Shown in pieces: positions 33,936-42,694 of a DNA stretch of 64,000 nucleotides (its first letter is position 1; every line of letters begins with the position of its first letter). A program made the translations under genes and the position numbers. Source of the stretch: CAVSCR01 sp963726575. Its GTDB lineage: Bacteria; Actinomycetota; Actinomycetes; JAHEKZ01. Location: contig CAVSCR010000005.1 in the NCBI GenBank assembly GCA_963726575.1, positions 868,001 to 932,000 on the forward strand. The letters are read 5' to 3'. A model generated the notes under the pieces. That model made no database searches, was not told the DNA's origin, and saw only the letters and a program-made list of their open reading frames with translations.

Positions 33936-35063
33936 TCACCCTCCGCTGACCGCCAGCTGCGGCTCCCAGCCGAGACGGGCGGTGCCTTGATCGTCCAGCC
34001 AACCCTGTGGGACGACCACCCGCTTCGGCGTCCCCTGCCGTCCGCGCGGCGCGCCGAGCTCGGTCAGCGGATACGGCTGGTCGTCATCGAGCTTGGCCAA
34101 CAGCAGCTCGAGCTCGTCCAGTGAGGACACTCGCCCCAGGGCGCCCCGCAGCTCGCTGCCCACCTGGAAGCCCTTCAGGTACCAGGCCATGTGCTTGCGC
34201 ATGTCCGTGAGTCCACGGGGCTCCCCCATCAGCTCAGCGAGCAGAGCGGCGTGACGACGCATGACCAGCGACACCTGACCCAGCGACGGCGGCGGCGGCG
34301 CCACCGCACCGGTGAAGGCTGCCGCCAGGTCGGCGAACAGCCACGGACGACCCAGGCACCCCCGCCCGATCACCACGCCGTCGACACCGGTCTGCTTCAC
34401 CAAGTCGAGCGCGTCCCCAGCGCACCAGATGTCCCCATTTCCCAGCACGGGGATCGACACCTCCTGCTTCAGCGCCGAGATCGCGTCCCAGTCGGCAGTG
34501 CCGGAGTAGTGCTGCACCGCCGTGCGCCCGTGCAACGCGATGGCAGCACAGCCGCTGTCCTCGGCGATCCGCCCCGAGTCGAGGAAAGTGAGATGCGCCT
34601 CGTCGATCCCCTTGCGGGTCTTCATCGTGACGGGAACGCCGAACTCCTCACCCGCCCCGACCGCCGATCTCAAGATCGCCGCGAGCAGACCGCGCTTCCA
34701 CGGCAGCGCCGCGCCTCCCCCACGCCGGGTGACCTTGGGCACCGGGCATCCGAAGTTCAGGTCGACGTGTGCCACGCCGTGTTCGGCAGCCAGGATGCGC
34801 ACGGCGTCGCCGACGTGTCCGGGATCGACGCCGTACAGCTGTACCGAACGGATCACCTCGTCCGGATCGAACGCCAGCATCGACAGCGTCTTCGCGTCGC
34901 GCTCGACGACGCCGCGGCTGGTGATCATCTCGCAGACGTACAGCCCTGCCCCCTGCTCACGACACAGTCGTCGAAAGGCCGCGTTGGTGATTCCTGCCAT
35001 CGGGGCGAGCACCACGGGCACCTCGACGGTGAGGTCGCCGAGTCGCAGGGAAGGGATCAGCAC
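33936..35063 (-). CDS. dusB: tRNA-dihydrouridine synthase DusB
   Basis: 375 residues. FMN-binding TIM barrel: VLAPMAGITNAAFRRLC, VDLNFGCPVPKVTRRGGG with the catalytic Cys, MKTRKGIDEAHLTF, ALHGRTAVQHYSG and IGRGCLGRPWLF. It reduces uridine to dihydrouridine in tRNA D-loops with NADPH. The start is GTG 35063 (VLIPSLRLGDL), 19 bases after the repaired HNH stop; sequence upstream in the same frame belongs to the HNH pseudogene. Confidence 0.95.
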   Translation of the reverse strand: MLIPSLRLGDLTVEVPVVLAPMAGITNAAFRRLCREQGAGLYVCEMITSRGVVERDAKTLSMLAFDPDEVIRSVQLYGVDPGHVGDAVRILAAEHGVAHVDLNFGCPVPKVTRRGGGAALPWKRGLLAAILRSAVGAGEEFGVPVTMKTRKGIDEAHLTFLDSGRIAEDSGCAAIALHGRTAVQHYSGTADWDAISALKQEVSIPVLGNGDIWCAGDALDLVKQTGVDGVVIGRGCLGRPWLFADLAAAFTGAVAPPPPSLGQVSLVMRRHAALLAELMGEPRGLTDMRKHMAWYLKGFQVGSELRGALGRVSSLDELELLLAKLDDDQPYPLTELGAPRGRQGTPKRVVVPQGWLDDQGTARLGWEPQLAVSGG

Positions 35064-35082
35064 GACACCAGTGTCCCGGTGG

Positions 35083-36291
35083 TCAGGGGCCGCGCACCAG
35101 TTGTCCGCGTGGCCCGCCGAACGTGACGTCGCCATTTGCCCCCCGGTCCGGCTGCTCCAGACAGATCGTCCAACCTCCCTCGTGGACGAGGCGGTGGTGG
35201 AACCGGCACATGAGAACGGCATTCGCAAGGTCGGTCGGGCCACCTCGTGCCCAGGACACGACGTGGTGAGCGTCGGTGAACGCTGGAACCCGCGAGCAGC
35301 CCGGGAACCGGCAGCCGCCGTCGCGAATGGCCAGCGCGCGGCGTTGTTGGGGGGCTGAAGAGCCGCTGGCGCCGCCCGAGATCGAGGACCTCGGAGTCCG
35401 GGTCGACGATGACCCGGCCCACCGTGGCGTCGCACCCGATGCGCCGGACGGCCTCGCGGGGCAGCGAAGTGACCGGCTCCAACAAGCCGGAGCTCATCGC
35501 CTGCTCCGAGCCCGCCCGACTCAGAACCTCGACCGGCACCACGACCTTCAGATGGGGTCGCTTCCCACCCAGCTCGGGCAGCAGGGAGTGGTCGCACATG
35601 CCGCGCGCCAACTCGACCAGCCCATCGGCACGACGCTGCGCGGTCGTCCGCTCGTCGTCCGGTCCGAGCGGAACGAGGAACGGAGCCAAGGCCGTGCTGA
35701 CGAGCTCGGCCGCCTCGGCGTCGAGCAAACCGTCGACCGCCGTCATGCCGTCCATGAGCGGTGACAGGTGCAAGGAACGTCGCTGAAATTCCTCCTCGGC
35801 CATGCCGGCGGCGCCATCGGGATCCACCACCTCGATCAAGCGGCGTCCCGCGACGGCGACCGCTGCAGCGTCCGTGCGCCTCGCCAAGTCGAGCCGGACG
35901 CCGACCGCCTCCGGGTGCGTGGAGTCCGGCAAGCGCCGGAGGGCGCGGCTGCCAGCTCGCCGCGACTCTGCCGGGCGATCTGGACGCGCGCGGCGGCCTC
36001 ACCCGGCGACATGCCACACGCTCCCCGCAACCAGGACGCTGTAGAACGGGCTCCGTGCAACGTCTCGCCGTCGCCGGCAGCGTCGAACCGGCCCAGTGTC
36101 TGGGTGAACACGGCGTCGGCGACGGCCATCACCTGTGAGAGTCCGGCGAGCCACCCCGCGCGCTCGTCCGGGGTTGGCAGCGCGGGAGGCTCGGCCGCAA
36201 CGACACGCAATTGCGCCAGGATGCCCGCCAGGGGTCGGGCATCGCCGTTGGCGAGAACATGCTGGCCTCCTTCGCGCGTCCATGGCCCCAT
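35083..36291 (-). pseudogene. DUF222/HNH endonuclease, degraded
   Basis: Typical actinobacterial DUF222-HNH repeat-family protein in three frames. The N-terminal block (GWLAGLSQVMAVADAVF, ASWLRGACGMSPGEAAARV) runs to GELAA near 35945. The next frame resumes at RRLPDSTHPEAVG (about 35935) and carries the middle (DGAAGMAEEEFQRRSLHLS to RRQRLFSP). A segment of 20-30 residues normally between these blocks is missing. At a G6 run (35349-35354) one extra base shifts the frame again; with five Gs the HNH nuclease follows (CRFPGC, FTDAHHVVSWARGG, CRFHHRLVHEGGW) to the stop at 35083. Such genes multiply and decay in actinobacterial genomes, so a pseudogene is likely. Confidence 0.75.
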
Positions 36292-36469
36292 GAGTGGGGA
36301 CCTTGGCCGCGGCGAAAGGGTGCTGACACCTCGCCGTTGTGGCCTGCACGAATCAGAGAACCAGTCCCTCGCCGACAGTCAGCCGATCGGCAAGTAGCAA
36401 CAAGCTAGCGCAGCCCTCTGAGAGAACTGGCTGTCCGATCCCGCGGAGTCTGACCGGCGTTGGCATGCT

Positions 36470-36532
36470 GGGGTGAGACCCCGGCCGAGCAGTGAGCTTC
36501 GACACTCACTACGTCGCCGGGGGTCTCACCCC
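36470..36532. repeat. 63-base intergenic inverted repeat (hairpin)
   Basis: Left arm GGGGTGAGACCCCGG (36470-36484) pairs with CCGGGGGTCTCACCCC (36517-36532) with one bulged G. Inside, AGTGAG (36491-36496) and CTCACT (36505-36510) form a second short stem. It sits in the 270-base gap between the HNH pseudogene and the 3' end of the beta-propeller gene, 30 bases after the latter's stop on the minus strand. It may be a strong terminator without a T-tract or a small mobile repeat. The rest of the gap shows nothing. Confidence 0.6.
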
Positions 36533-36561
36533 ATGTCGAACAGCGTCCGTAGACGGAACTG

Positions 36562-37707
36562 CTAGCCGATCCGGACCACCTGTCCACCGTTCGGGCACGG
36601 ACCGAAGCCGCCGGCCGGAGCGATGCTGCAGTTGGACACGTAGATCGATCCGTTGGGGCCGGCCGCGAAGCCGGACGGCCAGAACAACTGCCCCGCACCC
36701 AACACGGTCCGCTGGCCATTCGGGGCGATCTTCACGACGTCACCCAGCGGACTCGCCGTCGGGTCGAAGTTGAGACCACCGGTCTGGAACTCCGTGGCGT
36801 AGAAGTTGCCCCACTTGTCGAAACCGCAGCCTTGGATCGTGGTCAGTCCAGTGGCCCAGACGGACTTGGTGACGTGCCCGTTGTGCCAGCCGATGCGCCA
36901 GACCCTCGCTCCACCCGGGTTGTAGTCGCCGCCGAGCAGCTCACCCACGTACAGCGCATGGTCGGGGCCCTTGGCCACACAGGTCGGAACCGTGTCGGTC
37001 ACGCTTCCCTTCGGAGCCGGGAAGAACGCGACGACGTGCGACCGCCCACGCCCATCGACTGCGGAGATCGTGTTGGCGCCGGCGTCGGCCACGATCCGCA
37101 TCCCGTCATGCACCCACAACCCGTTCGGGTTGGAGTCGGGGTACTGATCTGGCACGAGGTACTTGTGCCGGTTGGTCCACCAGTAGTCGGCGTCACCCAC
37201 CGCCGAGATCGAATGGAACTCACCGCCGGCTGCCATCCCGAAGTGGCCCAGCTGGTGGTGCGCAGCGCGCAGCAACCACTTCGGGAAGCCACCTGGCGGG
37301 ATGCCGATCGTGTTGCCGCCGATCACGCCGTAGACCCGACCGTCGTCGGCCGACACTGCGGCCGGCCCGGCTGACGCAACGCCGTCAGGACCAGCGACGG
37401 AGATGAGCCCCTTGGTCAGATGGGTGACGCCATGTCGGTTGACCCGGTCGATGTAACCGGTGAGCCCGGCACAGGTGGTGCTGCCGGACGGGTCGGTCAA
37501 GCAGTGGTGCGCACCACCGCGACCGGACTCGGCCAGGTAGAGCTTTCCGTGGTCCCACGCAAGGCCGCGCGGGTTGTTCAGATGACTTGCCACGACGGTG
37601 ACGGCAGGGGTCGTCCGTGCGGACGCCTCGGCGGTCACCGCCCCGAGGGCTGGCAGGGTGCCTGCCACGGCCAGGATGAGCGCCGGCACAATCACCGATC
37701 GACGCAT
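36562..37707 (-). CDS. Secreted ScyD/ScyE-like beta-propeller protein
   Basis: 381 residues. Signal peptide (RRSVIVPALILAVAGTLPAL, cleavage near AEA-SA), then propeller blades recognisable as ScyD/ScyE family: NNPRGLAWDHGKLYLAESG, GPDGVASAGPAAVSADDG, DAGANTISAVD and GFAAGPNGSIYVSNC. ScyE-family proteins are named from cyanobacterial scytonemin clusters, but homologues in actinobacteria are exported proteins of unknown role. ATG 37707 with GGAGG upstream; another ATG upstream in the same frame lacks this. The 155 bases up to glyS hold nothing I can name. Confidence 0.83.
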   Translation of the reverse strand: MRRSVIVPALILAVAGTLPALGAVTAEASARTTPAVTVVASHLNNPRGLAWDHGKLYLAESGRGGAHHCLTDPSGSTTCAGLTGYIDRVNRHGVTHLTKGLISVAGPDGVASAGPAAVSADDGRVYGVIGGNTIGIPPGGFPKWLLRAAHHQLGHFGMAAGGEFHSISAVGDADYWWTNRHKYLVPDQYPDSNPNGLWVHDGMRIVADAGANTISAVDGRGRSHVVAFFPAPKGSVTDTVPTCVAKGPDHALYVGELLGGDYNPGGARVWRIGWHNGHVTKSVWATGLTTIQGCGFDKWGNFYATEFQTGGLNFDPTASPLGDVVKIAPNGQRTVLGAGQLFWPSGFAAGPNGSIYVSNCSIAPAGGFGPCPNGGQVVRIG

Positions 37708-37862
37708 GAGAAACCTCCGCAAACACAGGCGCGGCGCACCGGTCTTCAGGTTGCCGGCGACGGCCACGGTCTCAAGTTCCCCTGCTTCCTACACCCCCGT
37801 GGGCGGCATGACTAGATCAAACTCGCTGTGCGATCACGCGGTGACGCAACGCAATGTCCGGC

Positions 37863-39242
37863 TCAACAGAACGGGAGTCGCTCCACCAGGTATTGCTCGA
37901 CCCGGCTCAGCGCGACGCGCTCCTGCGCCATGGTGTCGCGCGCGCGCACGGTCACGGCGTCGTCCTCGAGCGTGTCGAAGTCGACCGTGACGGCGAACGG
38001 AGTACCGATCTCGTCCTGCCGCCGGTAGCGACGACCGATCGCGCCGGCGTCGTCGAAGTCGACGTTCCAGCGCTTGCGCAGCGCCGCGGCGAGCCCTCGA
38101 GCCTTCGGGGACAGGTCGGCGTTGCGCGACAGCGGAAGAACGGCCACCTTGACCGGTGCCAGCCGCGGGTCCAGGCGCAGCACCGTGCGCTTCTCCATGG
38201 CTCCCTTGGCGTTGGGGGCCTCGTCCTCGGCGTACGCGTCCAGCAAGAAGGTGAGCATCGCGCGGTTGACACCGGCAGCGGGCTCGATGACGAACGGCAC
38301 CCACCGCTCGCCCGATTCCTGGTCGAAGAAGGAGAGATCCTGACCCGAGTGCTTCGCGTGCGTCGTGAGGTCGAAGTCGGTGCGGTTTGCGATTCCCTCG
38401 AGCTCGGAGAACTCCTTGCCGCCGAAGTTGAACCGGTACTCGATGTCGACGGTCCGCTTGGCGTAGTGCGACAGCTTCTCCTTGGGGTGCTCGTACAGAC
38501 GCAGGTTCGCCGGATCGACACCGAGGTCGACATACCACTGCAGACGCGTGTCGATCCAGGTCTGATGCCACTGCTCATCGGTGCCGGGCACAACGAAGAA
38601 TTCCATCTCCATCTGTTCGAACTCACGCGTGCGGAAGATGAAGTTGCCAGGGGTGATCTCGTTGCGAAACGACTTTCCGATGTTGGCGATCCCGAACGGC
38701 GGCTTGCGGCGCGCCACCTGCTGCACCGTGGCGTAGGAGATGAAGATGCCCTGGGCCGTCTCTGGACGAAGGTAGGAATCTTCGGAGTCGTCGGCCACCG
38801 GCCCCAGATGGGTCTTGAGCAAGCCGTTGAACATGCGCGGCTCGGTGAACTGACCCTTGTTGCCGCACGCGGGGCAGTTCACCTCGGCCAGCGACACCGG
38901 CGCGCGACCGTGCTTGGCCTCGAACGCCTCTTCGAGCTCGTCGGCACGGAATCTCTTGTGACACACGGTGCACTCGGTCAGCGGGTCGGCGAACGCGTCG
39001 AGATGTCCTGACGCCGCCCAGACCTGGGGCGCGAGGATCACAGAGGTGTCGACGCCGACCACGTCGTCGCGCTCTCGCACCGTGGACTGCCACCACTGGC
39101 GCTTGACGTTCTCCTTCATCTCGACGCCGAGCGGTCCGTAGTCCCACGCCGCCCGCTGGCCGCCGTAGATCTCGCTGGAGGGGTAGACGAAGCCCCTGCG
39201 CTTGCAGAGGGAGACGACGGCGTCGATCAGGTCGGCGGCCAC
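37863..39242 (-). CDS. glyS: Glycyl-tRNA synthetase (alpha2 type)
   Basis: 459 residues, class II aaRS of the single-chain type: CKRRGFVYPSSEIYGG, YGPLGVEMKENVKRQWW, the CxxC pairs (CTVCHKRF, CPACGNKG), FRNEITPGNFIFRTREFEQ (motif 2) and the C-terminal anticodon-binding domain. It charges tRNA-Gly. GTG start at 39242 with AGGAGC upstream. The DUF6703 gene is divergent across 190 bases, in which I see no defined promoter. Confidence 0.96.
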   Translation of the reverse strand: MAADLIDAVVSLCKRRGFVYPSSEIYGGQRAAWDYGPLGVEMKENVKRQWWQSTVRERDDVVGVDTSVILAPQVWAASGHLDAFADPLTECTVCHKRFRADELEEAFEAKHGRAPVSLAEVNCPACGNKGQFTEPRMFNGLLKTHLGPVADDSEDSYLRPETAQGIFISYATVQQVARRKPPFGIANIGKSFRNEITPGNFIFRTREFEQMEMEFFVVPGTDEQWHQTWIDTRLQWYVDLGVDPANLRLYEHPKEKLSHYAKRTVDIEYRFNFGGKEFSELEGIANRTDFDLTTHAKHSGQDLSFFDQESGERWVPFVIEPAAGVNRAMLTFLLDAYAEDEAPNAKGAMEKRTVLRLDPRLAPVKVAVLPLSRNADLSPKARGLAAALRKRWNVDFDDAGAIGRRYRRQDEIGTPFAVTVDFDTLEDDAVTVRARDTMAQERVALSRVEQYLVERLPFC

Positions 39243-39432
39243 GAGAACTGCTCCTCACTCCTCGACCGGATGGGTTCCGGCCGAACTGGTCTGGTCAGGC
39301 TATCGGGGCAGATCAACGCGGTTTCGCCTACTGCTCCAGACCGGCTGAGAGGATGCGGTGACCGGATGCGCGGGCCTGGCCACCGGCCCGAACGTCTGAG
39401 CAACCGAACTTGTCAGCGAGGAGCGACCAGCC

Positions 39433-39699
39433 ATGAGCCCGACTCGCACGAGCGCTGCAGCATTGTTGTGGCTTCAGGGCGTGCCTCGCTGGATGATCTT
39501 CGTGGCCATGATCGCGGTGGCCTGCGGCGCCGCGTTCCTGCCGGGCTGGCCCGGCGAGATCCTGCTCCTGCTGATCATCGGCTTCCTCTCCTGGCTGGCC
39601 TTCATGAGCTGGCCGAAGACCGAACCCACCGGGCGGGTGCTGCGCGTGATCGTGATCGGCGTCCTGGTGGCCGTCGCGGTGACCCGCTTCGCCAAGTGA
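39433..39699 (+). CDS. DUF6703 small membrane protein
   Basis: 88 residues with three hydrophobic segments (MIFVAMIAVACGAAFLPGW, ILLLLIIGFLSWLAFM, VIVIGVLVAVAV) and the middle block WPKTEPTGRVLRV. It corresponds to the DUF6703 family seen beside glyS in actinobacteria. Function unknown. The Zur-type operator of the zinc operon starts four bases after its stop. Confidence 0.75.
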   Translation: MSPTRTSAAALLWLQGVPRWMIFVAMIAVACGAAFLPGWPGEILLLLIIGFLSWLAFMSWPKTEPTGRVLRVIVIGVLVAVAVTRFAK

Positions 39700-39701
39700 A
39701 C

Positions 39702-39730
39702 TTGACAACCGTTTTCATCTAGCCTGAGAT
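39702..39730 (+). promoter_or_regulatory. Zur box with overlapping promoter for znuACB-zur
   Basis: TGACAACCGTTTTCA (39703-39717) is an imperfect 7-1-7 inverted repeat matching the actinobacterial Zur-box pattern. It overlaps a -35 TTGACA (39702-39707). A poor -10 (TGAGAT, 39725-39730) lies 17 bases on, which would place transcription start at or beside the GTG at 39737, so the message may be leaderless. Zur with zinc would block transcription. Confidence 0.75.
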
Positions 39731-39736
39731 GGCAGG

Positions 39737-40699
39737 GTGCCCTCGTCCCGCCGCCTCCTGCCCCTCGCGGCAGTGCTGGCACCCGTACTGGCACTGGCCC
39801 TGGCGGGGTGCTCGACGTCGGGCGGAGGCAATGACGGACGGATCAGCGTGGTCGCCGGCGCCTACCCGTTCGCGTTCGTGGCGCAGCAGGTCGGGGGTGA
39901 CCAGGTGGACGTGGTGAACCTGACACCCCCGGGTGCCGAGCCGCACGACCTCGAACTCTCCCCCCGCCAGACCGCGCAGGTGGTCGACGCCCAGCTGGTC
40001 CTGCTACTGCCGGGCTTCCAGCCGGCCTTCGACGACGCCGTCGCGCAGAACGCCGATCCCCGTCACGTGCTCGACATCGCCACAGTGGTTCCGCTGCAGC
40101 CGGTTCCCACCGGCGCGTCCACCGGCGAAGCCGCCACGACTGCGCAAGGAGCCCCGGCGGACCCGCACGTCTGGCTCAACCCGCTCAACCTGGCCCTGCT
40201 GGCCCGCGCAGTGGCCGACCGGCTCGCCCTGGTGGACCCGACGCATGCGCAGGAGTACCAGGCCAACGCCGACGTGCTCGTCCACGAGCTACGTCAGCTC
40301 GATCACGAGTTCCGAACCCGACTCGCCAACTGCGCCATCACGACGATCATCACCAACCACGCGGCCTTCGGGTACCTGGCGAGCCGCTACGGCCTGACCC
40401 AGGTGTCGATCAGCGGCCTCGACCCGGAGATCGAACCCTCACCGGCGCAGCTCGCCGACGTCGTGCAGGCAGCGCGCGCAGCCGGCGTCACCACAGTCTT
40501 CGCCGAGACCCTGGTCAACCCGGCCGCCGCGGATGCGCTGGGGCGCGAGCTCGGCGTGACGGTGGAGACGTTGAACCCCGTCGAAGGCATCAGCGACCCG
40601 ACGACACAGAACTATTTCTCGATCATGCGCGCGAACCTCGACACGTTGGTGACGGCCAACCGGTGCGAGTCCCCCGCGGTCGCAACGGGTACCTCATGA
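39737..40699 (+). CDS. znuA: Zinc ABC transporter substrate-binding lipoprotein
   Basis: 320 residues. Lipoprotein signal with lipobox LAGC, then a cluster A-I binding protein. Candidate metal ligands: His in PPGAEPHDLELSPRQ, His in ADPHVWLNP, His in ITNHAAFGYLASRYGL, and Glu/Asp in the late FAETLVNP block. There is no long His-rich loop. It delivers Zn2+ to ZnuBC. GTG start at 39737; the stop overlaps the znuC start (ATGA). Confidence 0.92.
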   Translation: MPSSRRLLPLAAVLAPVLALALAGCSTSGGGNDGRISVVAGAYPFAFVAQQVGGDQVDVVNLTPPGAEPHDLELSPRQTAQVVDAQLVLLLPGFQPAFDDAVAQNADPRHVLDIATVVPLQPVPTGASTGEAATTAQGAPADPHVWLNPLNLALLARAVADRLALVDPTHAQEYQANADVLVHELRQLDHEFRTRLANCAITTIITNHAAFGYLASRYGLTQVSISGLDPEIEPSPAQLADVVQAARAAGVTTVFAETLVNPAAADALGRELGVTVETLNPVEGISDPTTQNYFSIMRANLDTLVTANRCESPAVATGTS

Positions 40700-41451
40700 G
40701 CGTGGTCGTCAAGGTGAGCGCCCTCTCCAGCGGTTACGGCGCTGATCCGATCCTGCACGGCGTCGACATCGACGTGTCGGCCGGTCAGGTCGTCGCGCTG
40801 CTCGGCACGAACGGCTCGGGCAAGTCGACGCTGGTGAAGACGGTCGTCGGTCTCATCCCACTCCGCGCGGGAAGCGTCGGGCTGTTCGGTACACCGCTGA
40901 ACCAGTTCCGCGACTGGCGACGCCTCGGCTACGTCCCCCAACGCACCACGGCTGCCGCCGGCGTCCCGGCAACCGTGACGGAGATCGTGGCCGCGGGACG
41001 CTTGCCCCGGATCCCGTGGTGGCGCCTGACCTCCCGGCGCGACCGCGAGGCGGTGCAGCACGCGATCGACCAGGTCGACCTGTCGGGCCTCGAGCGACAC
41101 CCGGTGGCCGAGCTCTCCGGCGGGCAGCAGCAGCGGGTGCTGTTCGCTCGGGCGCTGGCGACCGAGCCGGACCTGCTCGTGCTCGACGAGCCCACGGCGG
41201 GAGTGGACCTCGTCACGCAGCAGGTGCTGGCCACCAGCCTCGCCGAGCGGGTCCGAGCCGGTGCGGCCGTGCTCCTGGTTGCGCACGAGCTTGGTCCGAT
41301 GCTGCCGCTGATCGACCGGGCCGTGGTGCTACGAGAGGGCCGAGTCGCTTATGACGGCCCGATCACCACCGACATGGTGGGCACCCTCGAGGCCGACCAT
41401 GTGCACCCTCACGGCCCTGAGGTGTCACCGGACTCATGGGGGCTGCGATGA
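40696..41451 (+). CDS. znuC: Zinc ABC transporter ATP-binding protein
   Basis: 251 residues. Walker A GTNGSGKST, Q-loop VPQRTTAA, signature LSGGQQQR, Walker B LLVLDEPTAG and switch His in VAHELG. The ATG at 40696 overlaps the znuA stop as ATGA, and the stop overlaps znuB the same way. It energises zinc import. Confidence 0.94.
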   Translation: MSVVVKVSALSSGYGADPILHGVDIDVSAGQVVALLGTNGSGKSTLVKTVVGLIPLRAGSVGLFGTPLNQFRDWRRLGYVPQRTTAAAGVPATVTEIVAAGRLPRIPWWRLTSRRDREAVQHAIDQVDLSGLERHPVAELSGGQQQRVLFARALATEPDLLVLDEPTAGVDLVTQQVLATSLAERVRAGAAVLLVAHELGPMLPLIDRAVVLREGRVAYDGPITTDMVGTLEADHVHPHGPEVSPDSWGLR

Positions 41452-42299
41452 CGTTCTGGCACTACGCGTTCATGCAACGCGCCCTCATCGCAGCCGTTCT
41501 CGTCGGCCTGTCCGCGCCCGCCGTGGGGACGTACCTGGTGCAGCGCCGCCTCTCGCTGGTCGGCGACGGGATCGGTCACATCGCCCTCACCGGCGTCGCG
41601 CTCGGCTTCTTGCTCGGCACGGCCCCGGTCCTCACCGCGGTTGTCGTTGCCGTGATCGGCGCGATCCTGGTCGAGGTGGTGATGTCACGGGGCAAGGCAA
41701 GCGGCGACGTTGCGCTTGCGCTGCTCTTCTACGGTGGCATCGCGCTGGGCGTCTTGTTGATCAGCTTGTCGCCCGGAGGCAACTCCTCGACGTTGCTCAC
41801 CTACCTGTTCGGCTCGTTGGTCAGCGTCGGCCCTACTGACGTGTGGGTGATCGCGATGCTCGGCGTCGTCGTCCTGACCCTCGCGTTCGGGCTTCGACGA
41901 CAGCTGTTCGCCGTGTGCCAGGACGCCGAGTACGCCCGCGTGGCGGGACTTCGCGTCTCGGCGTTGAACATGATGCTGGCGGCACTCACGGCCGTGACCG
42001 TCACCTTGTCGATGCGCGTCGTCGGTGTGCTGTTGATCAGTGCCCTGATGGTCGTGCCGGTGGCCACCACTCAACAGGTCGCGCGCAGCTTCCGCGCCAC
42101 ACTGTTCGGCGCCGTCGCTCTCGGCGTGGTTCTGTCCGTGAGCGGCCTGATCGGATCGTTCTACCTCGACACGCCCTCCGGACCGACCGTCGTGGTCTTG
42201 GCGGTCGCGGTGTTCATCGTGGTGGCCGGTGGGGTCGGCGCGCGGCAGAGGTGGCGCACCCGACGTCGTCCGAGGCAACCGGTGGAGGTGGCTGCGTGA
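41448..42299 (+). CDS. znuB: Zinc ABC transporter permease
   Basis: 283 residues with about eight membrane segments of the ABC-3 family: MQRALIAAVLVGLSAPAVG, RRLSLVGDGIGHIALTGVA (the coupling-helix region) and VVGVLLISALMVVPVATTQQ. The ATG at 41448 is chosen because it overlaps the znuC stop. The stop overlaps the zur start (GTGA). The four genes form one tight operon. Confidence 0.94.
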   Translation: MTFWHYAFMQRALIAAVLVGLSAPAVGTYLVQRRLSLVGDGIGHIALTGVALGFLLGTAPVLTAVVVAVIGAILVEVVMSRGKASGDVALALLFYGGIALGVLLISLSPGGNSSTLLTYLFGSLVSVGPTDVWVIAMLGVVVLTLAFGLRRQLFAVCQDAEYARVAGLRVSALNMMLAALTAVTVTLSMRVVGVLLISALMVVPVATTQQVARSFRATLFGAVALGVVLSVSGLIGSFYLDTPSGPTVVVLAVAVFIVVAGGVGARQRWRTRRRPRQPVEVAA

Positions 42300-42694
42300 C
42301 CGAACCAGGACCCACGCGGCGAGTGACGCGTCAACGCGCCGCCGTCGCAGCCGTGCTAGCCGACCAGGCCGAGTTCCGAAGTGCCCAGGAGCTCCACGAG
42401 CAGCTGCGCTCGCGCGGTGAAGCCGTTGGCCTGACGACCGTGTACCGGACCCTGCAGACGCTTGCCGACGAGGGAGCCGTCGACGTGCTGCGCTCCGCCG
42501 ACGGTGAGTCGGCGTACCGCAGGTGCACGGAGTCCCATCACCATCATCTGGTGTGCCGTGGCTGTGGACTGACGGTCGAGGTCGAGGAGCCGAACGTGGA
42601 GCGGTGGGCCGACGAGGTGGCGGGACGCCATCGCTTCACTGCCGTCACTCATACGGTGGAGATCTTCGGTCTGTGTCCGGAGTGTGCGGAGTAG
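42296..42694 (+). CDS. zur: Fur-family zinc uptake regulator
   Basis: 132 residues. Winged-helix DNA-binding half (QRAAVAAVLADQAEFRSAQE, VGLTTVYRTLQTLADEG), then the metal-binding half: RCTESHHHHLVCRGCG and FGLCPECAE, the two CxxC pairs of a structural zinc site, with His residues for the regulatory site. The position at the end of znuACB points to Zur rather than Fur. With a Zur box ahead of znuA it should repress its own operon. The last 50 bases overlap the convergent uppS gene. Confidence 0.92.
   Translation: MTEPGPTRRVTRQRAAVAAVLADQAEFRSAQELHEQLRSRGEAVGLTTVYRTLQTLADEGAVDVLRSADGESAYRRCTESHHHHLVCRGCGLTVEVEEPNVERWADEVAGRHRFTAVTHTVEIFGLCPECAE

Noticed and set aside
33936..36017. One 693-residue protein including dusB
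   Set aside because: Its first 300 residues are the wrong frame of the HNH pseudogene; DusB starts at GTG 35063.
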